A stretch of 6,499 nucleotides of DNA from Rhodospirillales bacterium (GCA_016195145.1 JACQAF010000237.1:1-6499), one strand, 5' to 3'. Positions 1 to 5,195 are shown, numbered from the stretch's first letter. The notes: generated from the sequence alone by a model not told the origin. A program made the numbers and translations.

Positions 1-297
1 AGGATTGGCTTTTGCCGCACAGGGATTCGCTTTTGCCGCACAGGGGTTGGCCGCACACGGATTCTGCAAGGCGGCGGTCTGCAGGCGGGGGACGACACAG
101 GCGCTGGCGCAGGGGTTTTTAGCGCCGCATGGGTTCTTGGCGGCACAGGGGTTGCGTGCGGCGCACGGATTCTGGGCCTGGGCGGCGGGGATACCCGGCC
201 CGCCGGCCGAGAAAACATAACCCGTCCCGGCCGCGCCAATGGCGACGACGACCGCAACCGCGGTGGTGGAACGCAACCTGTTAAGCAATGAATTCAT
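1..297 (-). CDS. Secreted NPCAAK-repeat protein, 5' part (runs off left edge)
   Basis: The frame is open from an ATG at 297-295 to base 1: 99 codons and no stop, so the C-terminus lies outside the window. Residues 1-41 look like a signal peptide: a basic N-region (R7, R9), a hydrophobic core around residues 12-24, and an AQA signal-peptidase-I-like motif at 39-41. The rest is a run of Asn-Pro-Cys motifs at residues 43-45, 49-51, 55-57, 61-63, 79-81, 84-86 and 91-93, with NP again at 98-99. They are joined by AAK/AAR/GAK linkers, so Cys recurs every 5-7 residues; C67 is one extra. A good Shine-Dalgarno (AGGGAGG, 304-310) fixes the start. The likely location is periplasmic or extracellular. I recall similar NPC-rich stretches in alphaproteobacterial hypothetical proteins but know no established function. 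The regular cysteines could bind metal or form disulfides (inference). A catalytic or heme domain could follow beyond the left edge. Confidence 0.8.
   Translation of the reverse strand, partial: MNSLLNRLRSTTAVAVVVAIGAAGTGYVFSAGGPGIPAAQAQNPCAARNPCAAKNPCGAKNPCASACVVPRLQTAALQNPCAANPCAAKANPCAAKANP
2..43. repeat. Two tandem 21-bp units inside the NPC-repeat gene
   Basis: Bases 2-22 and 23-43 are identical at 20 of 21 positions (G7 versus C28). In the minus-strand gene each unit encodes one seven-residue NPCAAKA step. The near-identity suggests a recent tandem duplication, unlike the older, more diverged six-residue units at about 110-171. The array may continue past the left edge. Confidence 0.8.
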
Positions 298-303
298 CAA
301 TCG

Positions 304-310
304 CCTCCCT
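304..310 (-). promoter_or_regulatory. Ribosome binding site of the NPC-repeat gene
   Basis: On the minus strand AGGGAGG stands six bases upstream of the ATG at 297-295. It supports this start over the TTG codon directly before it. Confidence 0.65.
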
Positions 311-377
311 ATGCAGTGATTCTAGGGACATGCCCATGCAGCCGCCCCTTTCTTGCGGGCGGCGCAGCCTGGCTGCT

Positions 378-402
378 AACGACCCCTATTTACGAATATT
401 CC
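378..402 (-). promoter_or_regulatory. Candidate EcfG/sigma-T-type stress promoter for the NPC-repeat gene
   Basis: On the minus strand GGAAT (402-398) is followed, after 16 bases, by CGTT (381-378). The general-stress ECF sigma consensus of alphaproteobacteria (EcfG; sigma-T of Caulobacter) is, as I recall, GGAAC - 16 to 19 bases - CGTT, so this is one mismatch away. Transcription would start near 371, leaving a leader of about 75 bases before the ATG at 297. The match is short and could be chance. Confidence 0.4.
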
Positions 403-423
403 CCTCGGAGCCCGATTCCGTTT

Positions 424-461
424 CACCTCCGTGTGAGGTGCGTTCACATCGTAGTGAACGC
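424..461. repeat. Two abutting palindromes between hslU and the NPC-repeat gene
   Basis: Palindrome one has perfect six-base arms CACCTC (424-429) and GAGGTG (435-440) with a five-base loop. Palindrome two has perfect eight-base arms GCGTTCAC (440-447) and GTGAACGC (454-461) with a six-base loop; the two share G440. They lie 26 bases past the hslU stop and just upstream of the candidate promoter at 378-402. No T-run follows on the minus strand, so a classical terminator is unlikely. A double operator, or an mRNA 3'-end structure for hslU, fits better. The rest of the gap 298-486 shows nothing coding that I can support. Confidence 0.6.
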
Positions 462-486
462 CGGCCACGGACGGCGGAAATCCAGC

Positions 487-1806
487 CTAGAGGATGAACT
501 TGCGCAGGTCGGCGTTTTTGGCGAGGTCGGCGACCTTGGCCTGAACATAGGCGGCGTCGATGACCAGGGTCGTGCCCGCCTGGTCGGCGGCGGCGAAGCT
601 GATTTCCTCGAGCAGGCGCTCGAGAATGGTGTGCAATCGCCGGGCGCCGATATTCTCGACCCCGCGATTGACCTCGGCGGCGAGGTCGGCGATCGCCTCG
701 ATCGAATCCGGGGTGAAGTCGAGGGTGACGTCCTCGGTCTTTAGCAAGGCCTTATATTGCCGGATCAGGCTGTTCTCGGGTTCGGTCAGGATGCGCACGA
801 AATCGCCGCGGTCGAGGGCCTTGAGCTCGACCCGGATGGGCAGGCGGCCCTGCAGCTCGGGCAGCAGGTCGGACGGCTTGGCGAGATGGAACGCGCCCGA
901 GGCGATGAACAGCACGTGGTCGGATTTGACAGCGCCGTATTTGGTCGCCACCGTCGTCCCTTCGATCAGCGGCAGAAGATCGCGCTGCACGCCCTCGCGG
1001 CTGACATCGGCGCCGGCCCGCTCCGAGCGGGCGCAGATCTTGTCGATCTCGTCGATGAAGACGATGCCGTTTTGCTCGACCGCCCGTTTGGCTTCGTTGA
1101 TCACCCGCTCCTGGTCGAGCAGCTTGTCGCTTTCCTCGGCCATCAGCAGGGCGTGGCTGTCGGTAACCGACATCTTGCGCGGCCGGGTGCGCGTACCGCC
1201 GAGCGCCTTGCCGAGGATTTCGTTGAGATTGATCATCCCCATCTGGGCGCCGGGCATGCCGGGGATGTCGATGGTCGGCATCGACATGCCGGACGATTCC
1301 TGGACCTGGATCTCGATCTCGCGGGCGCTAAGCTCGCCCTCGCGCAGCATTTTGCGAAAACGCGCCCGCGTGTCGGCCGAGGCGTTAGCGCCGACCAGCG
1401 CGTCGAGCACGCGTTCCTCGGCGGCGAGTTCGGCCTTGGCGGCGACGTCCTTGCGCAAGCGCTCGCGGGTCATGGCGATCGATACTTCGACCAGGTCGCG
1501 CATGATCTGCTCGACATCGCGCCCGACATAACCGATCTCGGTGAACTTGGTCGCCTCGACCTTGATGAACGGCGCATCGGCGAGGCGGGCGAGCCGGCGC
1601 GATATCTCGGTCTTGCCGCAGCCGGTCGGCCCGATCATCAGGATGTTCTTGGGCAGGACTTCTTCGCGCAGCTCTTCGGGAAGCTGAAGTCGCCGCCAGC
1701 GGTTGCGCAGCGCCACGGCGACGGCGCGTTTGGCGGCGTCCTGACCGATGATATACCGGTCAAGCTCGGAGACGATCTCGCGAGGAGAGAAAGAGGTGGC
1801 GCTCAC
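487..1806 (-). CDS. hslU: HslU, ATPase subunit of the HslVU protease
   Basis: This is the AAA+ (Clp/Hsp100) unfoldase that binds, unfolds and feeds substrates into the HslV peptidase in the cytoplasm. The protein has 439 residues, the usual family length. Visible signatures are Walker A GPTGCGKT (59-66), the pore loop GYVG (92-95), the inserted I-domain (about 110-240), Walker B with IVFIDE (248-253), the arginine-finger region around R321, sensor-2 GARR (387-390), and a C-terminal tail ending in RKFIL. In this family the tail inserts into HslV and activates it. The start is GTG at 1806-1804 and overlaps the hslV stop as GTGA, which indicates translational coupling. The N-terminal SPREIVSELDRYIIGQ-like start matches the family. 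No terminator with a T-run follows the stop. Confidence 0.97.
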   Translation of the reverse strand: MSATSFSPREIVSELDRYIIGQDAAKRAVAVALRNRWRRLQLPEELREEVLPKNILMIGPTGCGKTEISRRLARLADAPFIKVEATKFTEIGYVGRDVEQIMRDLVEVSIAMTRERLRKDVAAKAELAAEERVLDALVGANASADTRARFRKMLREGELSAREIEIQVQESSGMSMPTIDIPGMPGAQMGMINLNEILGKALGGTRTRPRKMSVTDSHALLMAEESDKLLDQERVINEAKRAVEQNGIVFIDEIDKICARSERAGADVSREGVQRDLLPLIEGTTVATKYGAVKSDHVLFIASGAFHLAKPSDLLPELQGRLPIRVELKALDRGDFVRILTEPENSLIRQYKALLKTEDVTLDFTPDSIEAIADLAAEVNRGVENIGARRLHTILERLLEEISFAAADQAGTTLVIDAAYVQAKVADLAKNADLRKFIL

Positions 1807-2354
1807 AGCGTTTCGATAACGATTTTATCGTTGGTGTAAACGCAGATTTCGGCGGCGATTTTCATCGCCCGCTCGGCGATGGAGCGGGCGTCGAGCCCGT
1901 CGACGCCGATCAGCGCGCGCGCCGCCGCCAGCGCATAGGATCCTCCCGAGCCGATGCCGATCAGGCCTTCCTCGGGCTCCAGCACGTCGCCGGTGCCGGT
2001 AAGGACCAGCGATACGTCCTTGTCGGCGACCGCCATCATGGCTTCCAGCCGGCGCAGATACCGATCGGTCCGCCAATCCTTGGCCAGCTCGACGCAGGCC
2101 CGGGTCAACTGGCCGGGATGCTGCTCAAGCTTGGCTTCGAGGCGCTCGAACAGCGTGAAGGCATCGGCGGTCGCGCCGGCGAAGCCGCCAATAACGCTGC
2201 CATCGCCGAGACGGCGGATTTTCTTCGCGTTGGACTTGATGATCGTCTGGCCAAGACTGACCTGGCCGTCGCCGGCGACGACGACGCGCCCGCCCTTGCG
2301 GACCGAAAGTATGGTCGTGCCATGCCACACGGGCGGGGAATCGGTTGACGGCAT
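1803..2354 (-). CDS. hslV: HslV, peptidase subunit of the HslVU protease
   Basis: This is the N-terminal-nucleophile threonine peptidase that forms the double-hexamer core of HslVU (ClpQ), related to proteasome beta subunits. The protein has 183 residues. HGTT at 11-14 marks the processing site: cleavage after G12 would expose T13 as the catalytic threonine. The 12-residue propeptide is longer than the single Met of E. coli HslV and is, as I recall, common in alphaproteobacteria. Other family marks are AGDGQVSLG (27-35), the KSNAKKIRRL segment (40-49) with the catalytic-site lysine, and the glycine-rich GIGSGGSYALAAARAL stretch (133-148). The ATG at 2354-2352 has only a weak Shine-Dalgarno. 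The gene lies 50 bases downstream of the cNMP/FHA gene on the same strand and overlaps hslU by four bases. Confidence 0.97.
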   Translation of the reverse strand: MPSTDSPPVWHGTTILSVRKGGRVVVAGDGQVSLGQTIIKSNAKKIRRLGDGSVIGGFAGATADAFTLFERLEAKLEQHPGQLTRACVELAKDWRTDRYLRRLEAMMAVADKDVSLVLTGTGDVLEPEEGLIGIGSGGSYALAAARALIGVDGLDARSIAERAMKIAAEICVYTNDKIVIETL

Positions 2355-2377
2355 TGCAATCCAGGAAAGGGGATAAA

Positions 2378-2392
2378 GGCGCCGATCGCGCC
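2378..2392 (-). terminator. Weak hairpin before hslV: possible terminator or leader structure
   Basis: Five-base perfect arms (2378-2382 and 2388-2392) flank a five-base loop. On the minus strand the stem is followed by TTTATCC. It lies between the cNMP/FHA stop and the hslV start. The stem is short and the T-tract poor, so at most it attenuates read-through. If the promoter proposed at 2403-2431 is real, it would instead lie in the hslV leader. Confidence 0.3.
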
Positions 2393-2402
2393 GGCCCTCA
2401 GG

Positions 2403-2431
2403 ATTTAAGCTGTTGGCCGCGCCGGATCAAG
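2403..2431 (-). promoter_or_regulatory. Candidate RpoH (heat-shock) promoter for hslVU
   Basis: On the minus strand CTTG (2431-2428) is followed after 18 bases by CTTAAAT (2409-2403). The alphaproteobacterial RpoH consensus is, as I recall, CTTG - 17 or 18 bases - CYTATNTNNG. The -35 box and spacing fit; the -10 box has two mismatches. The -10 overlaps the TAA stop of the cNMP/FHA gene (2407-2405), and the start point would be near 2396, about 40 bases ahead of hslV. hslVU is a classical heat-shock operon, which supports the assignment; the match is imperfect. Confidence 0.4.
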
Positions 2432-3256
2432 GCCGTCGACAAACCGGCAATGATCATTTTTGGCCGGATCGACGACGATCTTGAAGCGCAGCGTCGATTT
2501 TTCGTTGCCTGGAACGATGGTGTTTTCGCCGGGATTGAGCGGCGCGCGCACCTCGTCGGCCGTGCCGCCGACCAGCTCGCCGTTCACCCGGGTGCCGAGG
2601 CGCGAACCGCAATCGACCACCACCGGCCCCCAGGCCGTTTCGTCGACGGCGAAATGCAGGCGCGACAGATAAAACGGCTGCTCCTCGTCGAGTTCGAGAT
2701 GGCTGGACATGGCGTGGCGGCTCTCGCTCTTGGTCGTGCGGCGGCCGATGCGAAACGGAAACTCGTCGACCGTGATCCCTTCGCGGGGCAATTGCCGGGC
2801 GGCGGCGGGGGAGTCGGGACAAATGCGGATCGTGCCATCAAAAACTCCGGCGCGAGGCTTGCCCACAGGAACCGGCGGTTTGGCAAACGTTGTGCCGCCG
2901 CCGTCGGGGCCGCGCCGATCCGGCGCTGGCGATCCGCCCGCCATCGCCGCAAGGCGATGATCGCCGGACGACACGCCGGCCGGCGATTTGCGCCGCCCTG
3001 CCGTGCGTAGCGCATCGTGAGGAATGGCGTCGATCTCGGTTGGCTCCGACGTTCGTGCGGTCACGGTATGGTGCTCGTCGCCGGCGTTGCCAACCTCGCC
3101 GAACAGCGAACCCGGCTTCAGGACCGCGACAATGACCGTGCCGTGCGGTCCCGTACGGGTCAATTCGACCTCGCCCGAGCCGACGATATAGATGCGATCC
3201 GAGCGTTCGCCCTCGCGGAAAATGATCTCGCCGGCTGCGTACCGGGTTTTGCCCAT
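2405..3256 (-). CDS. Cyclic-nucleotide-binding-like and FHA domain fusion protein
   Basis: The protein has 283 residues with no signal peptide or membrane segment, so it is probably cytoplasmic. Residues 5-80 form a cNMP-binding-type beta barrel: GEIIFREGERSDRIYIV from 9, the sG.VELTR strand at 27-34, then LKPGSLFGEVG (46-56). After FGE the phosphate-binding cassette lacks its usual arginine; E61-H62-H63 stand there before TVTA. cNMP binding is therefore doubtful. Residues 86-160 are a Gly/Pro/Ala-rich linker. Residues 165-260 are an FHA phosphothreonine-binding domain: GR at 171-172, SRLH at 198-201, GSRLGTRVNG at 217-226. A role as a phosphorylation-reading adaptor is inference. ATG 3256 is the only possible start, because an in-frame stop lies 21 bases upstream, yet it has no Shine-Dalgarno. 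The gene is divergent from hisB. The barrel-to-linker junction may carry compensating frameshifts. The domain call is firm; the function is unknown. Confidence 0.82.
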   Translation of the reverse strand: MGKTRYAAGEIIFREGERSDRIYIVGSGEVELTRTGPHGTVIVAVLKPGSLFGEVGNAGDEHHTVTARTSEPTEIDAIPHDALRTAGRRKSPAGVSSGDHRLAAMAGGSPAPDRRGPDGGGTTFAKPPVPVGKPRAGVFDGTIRICPDSPAAARQLPREGITVDEFPFRIGRRTTKSESRHAMSSHLELDEEQPFYLSRLHFAVDETAWGPVVVDCGSRLGTRVNGELVGGTADEVRAPLNPGENTIVPGNEKSTLRFKIVVDPAKNDHCRFVDGLDPARPTA

Positions 3257-3289
3257 GATTTGAACGAATACTGGTTAATAACGCGGGCT

Positions 3290-3296
3290 TATCATA
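3290..3296. promoter_or_regulatory. Weak -10-like element in the divergent region
   Basis: On the minus strand TATGAT (3296-3291) matches five of six bases of the sigma-70 -10 consensus and lies about 35 bases before the cNMP/FHA ATG. On the plus strand TATCAT (3290-3295) matches equally well. No convincing -35 box is present for either. The surrounding stretch 3257-3298 is the AT-richest part of the intergenic region, as expected of a promoter. Confidence 0.25.
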
Positions 3297-3336
3297 CCGC
3301 AGATCGCGTGGGCCCGACCAGCGATTCGACAGCCGT

Positions 3337-3358
3337 GCCGCCCCCCATCGGGGGCGGC
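3337..3358. other. Strong GC hairpin in the cNMP/FHA - hisB intergenic region
   Basis: A perfect nine-base-pair stem (GCCGCCCCC at 3337-3345, GGGGGCGGC at 3350-3358) closes a four-base loop CATC. All pairs are G-C. No T-run follows on either strand, and a terminator would have no gene to end here, since both flanking genes start outward. It may be an operator, a leader structure or a transcription insulator. Confidence 0.6.
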
Positions 3359-3365
3359 CTTCCCA

Positions 3366-3395
3366 CTGGCAGGTTGGGCGCGGCTTTGCTACAAA
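3366..3395 (+). promoter_or_regulatory. Tentative sigma-70-like promoter for hisB
   Basis: CTGGCA (3366-3371) and TACAAA (3390-3395) are 18 bases apart, each matching four of six consensus bases. The start would be near 3402, about 57 bases ahead of the hisB ATG. The -10 falls inside the palindrome at 3378-3403. The match is weak and offered only as the best candidate upstream of the operon. Confidence 0.22.
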
Positions 3396-3403
3396 GCCCG
3401 CGC
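3378..3403. other. Eleven-base-pair bulged hairpin upstream of hisB
   Basis: GCGCGG (3378-3383) pairs with CCGCGC (3398-3403), and CTTTG (3384-3388) with CAAAG (3392-3396). This leaves one bulged C (3397) and a three-base loop. No T-run follows on either strand. It is either a leader RNA structure of the his operon or a palindromic protein-binding site overlapping its promoter. I see no short frame with a run of His codons nearby, so an enteric-type his attenuator is not supported. Confidence 0.55.
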
Positions 3404-3427
3404 AAGAGCCGTTTCGTCACATCGTCG

Positions 3428-3458
3428 AAGGAGGGGGCGCGCCGCCGCCCCGCACGCC
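3428..3458 (+). promoter_or_regulatory. hisB ribosome binding site with a stem-loop in the spacer
   Basis: AAGGAGG (3428-3434) is a near-perfect Shine-Dalgarno but ends 24 bases before the only possible start, ATG 3459. The spacer contains a perfect six-pair stem, GGGGCG (3434-3439) with CGCCCC (3446-3451), and a six-base loop. Folding this stem would leave about seven unpaired bases before the ATG, an ordinary spacing. No in-frame ATG, GTG or TTG lies closer to the Shine-Dalgarno. Confidence 0.5.
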
Positions 3459-4136
3459 ATGGCCAAGGCCGTCAAATCCGCCCCTGCGCCCCGCGGCCGC
3501 ACCGCCGCGCCGGCCGCCGCTGCGCCGCCGCGCCGGGTCGCCGAGATTCGCCGCAACACCAAGGAGACGCGCATATCGGCGCGCGTCGATCTCGACGGGA
3601 CCGGGCGCTACGATGTGCGCACCGGCATCGGTTTCCTCGACCACATGATCGAGCAATTGTCGCGCCACAGCCTGATCGACATCGCGTTGCGGGCCGAAGG
3701 CGACCTGCACATCGATTATCACCACACGACCGAGGATACGGGCATCGCACTCGGCCAGGCAGTTTCCAGGGCCTTGGGCGAGCGGGTCGGGATCGTCCGC
3801 TATGGCGACGCGCTCATTCCGATGGACGAGACGCTGACCCGCGTGGCTCTCGACGCCTCGAACCGTCCTTATCTCATCTGGCGGGTCAATTTCACGCGAC
3901 CCAAGCTCGGCGAAATGGACACCGAGCTGTTCAAGGAATGGTTCAAGGCGTTTTCTCAGGAAGCCGGCCTGACATTGCATGTCGAGACGGTTTACGGCGA
4001 GAACAACCATCATATCGTCGAGTCCTGCTACAAGGGGCTTGCCCGCGCGCTCAAGGGCGCGATCGCCATCGATCCGCGCAAGGCGGATGCCGTGCCGTCG
4101 ACCAAGGGCGTGCTTGGCGGCACGCTCAAGGCCTGA
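3459..4136 (+). CDS. hisB: Imidazoleglycerol-phosphate dehydratase (HisB)
   Basis: The enzyme dehydrates imidazole glycerol phosphate to imidazole acetol phosphate in cytoplasmic histidine synthesis, using a di-manganese site. The protein has 225 residues and is the monofunctional form, with no histidinol-phosphatase domain. Conserved blocks in order are RNTKETRI (32-39), GFLDHM (58-63), the metal-binding DYHHTTEDTG (87-96), MDETLTR (122-128), RPYLIW (136-141), GENNHHIVES (181-190), and STKGVLGG near the end. Residues 1-28 are an Ala/Pro/Arg-rich extension not needed for the fold. No other start codon exists in frame before the conserved core, so the extension appears real. It is the first gene of the his cluster here and is divergent from the cNMP/FHA gene. 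Confidence 0.97.
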   Translation: MAKAVKSAPAPRGRTAAPAAAAPPRRVAEIRRNTKETRISARVDLDGTGRYDVRTGIGFLDHMIEQLSRHSLIDIALRAEGDLHIDYHHTTEDTGIALGQAVSRALGERVGIVRYGDALIPMDETLTRVALDASNRPYLIWRVNFTRPKLGEMDTELFKEWFKAFSQEAGLTLHVETVYGENNHHIVESCYKGLARALKGAIAIDPRKADAVPSTKGVLGGTLKA

Positions 4137-4156
4137 CGGCGGGTCCGGGCGACGCG

Positions 4157-4543
4157 ATGGCTCGGGCGTGGGTCTATACCGTTCACATCCGGCCGTTATC
4201 GGACGCCGCCGACAAGGATGCGGCGCTGGTCAAGGAAGGATTCTGCTGGCCGGCGTTTTTTCTCGCCGTGCCATGGGCGCTTTGGCACGGCATGTGGGTC
4301 GCCGCGCTGATCGCCCTGGCGCTCGAAGGCGCGCTCGGCGTTGCCGCCGCTTGGCTCCACGTCGGTCTAGCGACTGAAATCACCCTGGGCGTCGCGTTGG
4401 CGTTTATCCTCGGCGCAGAGGCGAATGATTGGCGACGGCGCTCTCTCGCCGGGCGCGGATTCGTCGAGGCGGGCGTGATCGCGGCCCCCGGCCTGCTCGA
4501 AGCCGAACGTCGGTTTTTTGCCAAGCACATTGCAGCAGCGTGA
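4157..4543 (+). CDS. DUF2628 small membrane protein in the his operon
   Basis: The protein has 128 residues. The N-terminal WVYTVH block (5-10), then VKEGFCWPAFFLAVPWALWHGMW (25-47), is the hallmark of the DUF2628 family. Residues about 34-66 and 68-87 are hydrophobic and probably form two or three membrane segments. The C-terminal third (92-128) is soluble and basic with NDWRRR at 90-95. ATG 4157 is chosen because it directly precedes the conserved block; the frame is open far upstream but overlaps hisB in another frame. It starts 20 bases after the hisB stop and ends seven bases before hisH, so it is embedded in the operon. I recall a DUF2628 gene at this position in Rhizobiales as well. 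No function is established and no His-enzyme motif is visible. Confidence 0.88.
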   Translation: MARAWVYTVHIRPLSDAADKDAALVKEGFCWPAFFLAVPWALWHGMWVAALIALALEGALGVAAAWLHVGLATEITLGVALAFILGAEANDWRRRSLAGRGFVEAGVIAAPGLLEAERRFFAKHIAAA

Positions 4544-4550
4544 CCGGCGG

Positions 4551-5195
4551 ATGAAAACGGTCATTATCGACTATGGCTCGGGCAATCTGCGATCGGCGGC
4601 GAAAGCCTTCGAGCGCGCCGCGACCGAGCGCGCCCCGGGAACCGCAATCGAGGTAAGCGCCGATCCGCGCGCGCTTGCCGGCGCCAGCCACATCGTTTTG
4701 CCGGGGGTGGGCGCATTCGCCGACTGCATGAATGGCCTCAAGGCCGTGGGCGGCATGGTCGAGGCGCTGGCGCGCGAGGTGCACGAAAAAAAGAAGCCGT
4801 TTCTCGGCATCTGCGTCGGCATGGAATTGCTGGCGATGCGCGGCTTCGAGCACGGCACGCATGACGGGCTCGGCTGGATCGCGGGCGAGGTGCATCGCAT
4901 CGAGCCCACGGACCCGGCGCTGAAAATTCCACACATGGGCTGGAACGAGCTCAACCCGGTGCGCGCCGACCATCCGCTACTCGCCGGCATCGCGCGCGGC
5001 GCGCACGCCTATTTCGTCCACAGCTATCATTTCGTTCCGGCCGATCGGGCCGACGTGCTGGCAACGACGGAATATGGCGGCACGCTGGTCGCCGTCGTCG
5101 GTCGCGACAATATCGCCGGCACGCAGTTCCACCCGGAAAAAAGCCAGGCGGCGGGGCTGCGCCTGATCGCCAATTTTCTTGCCTGGCGGCCCTAG
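4551..5195 (+). CDS. hisH: Imidazole glycerol phosphate synthase, glutaminase subunit (HisH)
   Basis: HisH hydrolyses glutamine and channels ammonia to HisF, which uses it to form imidazole glycerol phosphate and AICAR. The protein has 214 residues and is a class I glutamine amidotransferase. The N-terminus MKTVIIDYGSGNL is typical. PGVGAF (51-56) forms the oxyanion-side strand. The nucleophile is C88 in GICVGM, with H194 and E196 in FHPEKS completing the triad. YFVHSYH (154-160) is HisH-specific. ATG 4551 is chosen over an in-frame ATG at 4518, which would add 11 non-conserved residues and overlap DUF2628. There is little Shine-Dalgarno (GGCGG just upstream). Seven bases separate it from the DUF2628 stop and ten from hisA, suggesting coupled translation. 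Confidence 0.97.
   Translation: MKTVIIDYGSGNLRSAAKAFERAATERAPGTAIEVSADPRALAGASHIVLPGVGAFADCMNGLKAVGGMVEALAREVHEKKKPFLGICVGMELLAMRGFEHGTHDGLGWIAGEVHRIEPTDPALKIPHMGWNELNPVRADHPLLAGIARGAHAYFVHSYHFVPADRADVLATTEYGGTLVAVVGRDNIAGTQFHPEKSQAAGLRLIANFLAWRP

Noticed and set aside
1..200. A CRISPR array or dispersed repeat at the left edge
   Set aside because: The repeats are in frame, without spacers, and fully explained as codons of a repeat protein.
5..220. A plus-strand open frame rich in AAQGF/AAHGF repeats
   Set aside because: It is the complement of the minus-strand NPC-repeat gene, which has a Shine-Dalgarno, a signal peptide and a sensible start; the plus frame has none of these.
757..1839. 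A long plus-strand open frame (360 codons) across hslU
   Set aside because: It is antisense to hslU, His/Asp-rich from complemented codons, and matches no family. Long antisense frames are expected at this GC content.
3337..3403. Intrinsic terminators
   Set aside because: Both hairpins lack a T-run on either strand, and both neighbouring genes begin rather than end here.
3017..4156. Extension of the DUF2628 frame far upstream, through hisB and into the cNMP/FHA gene
   Set aside because: The frame lacks stops because of GC bias and overlaps hisB in another phase; only the part from ATG 4157 shows family conservation.
4518..4550. Earlier hisH start at 4518
   Set aside because: It adds 11 residues without conservation and overlaps the DUF2628 end; MKTVIIDYG at 4551 is the family N-terminus.
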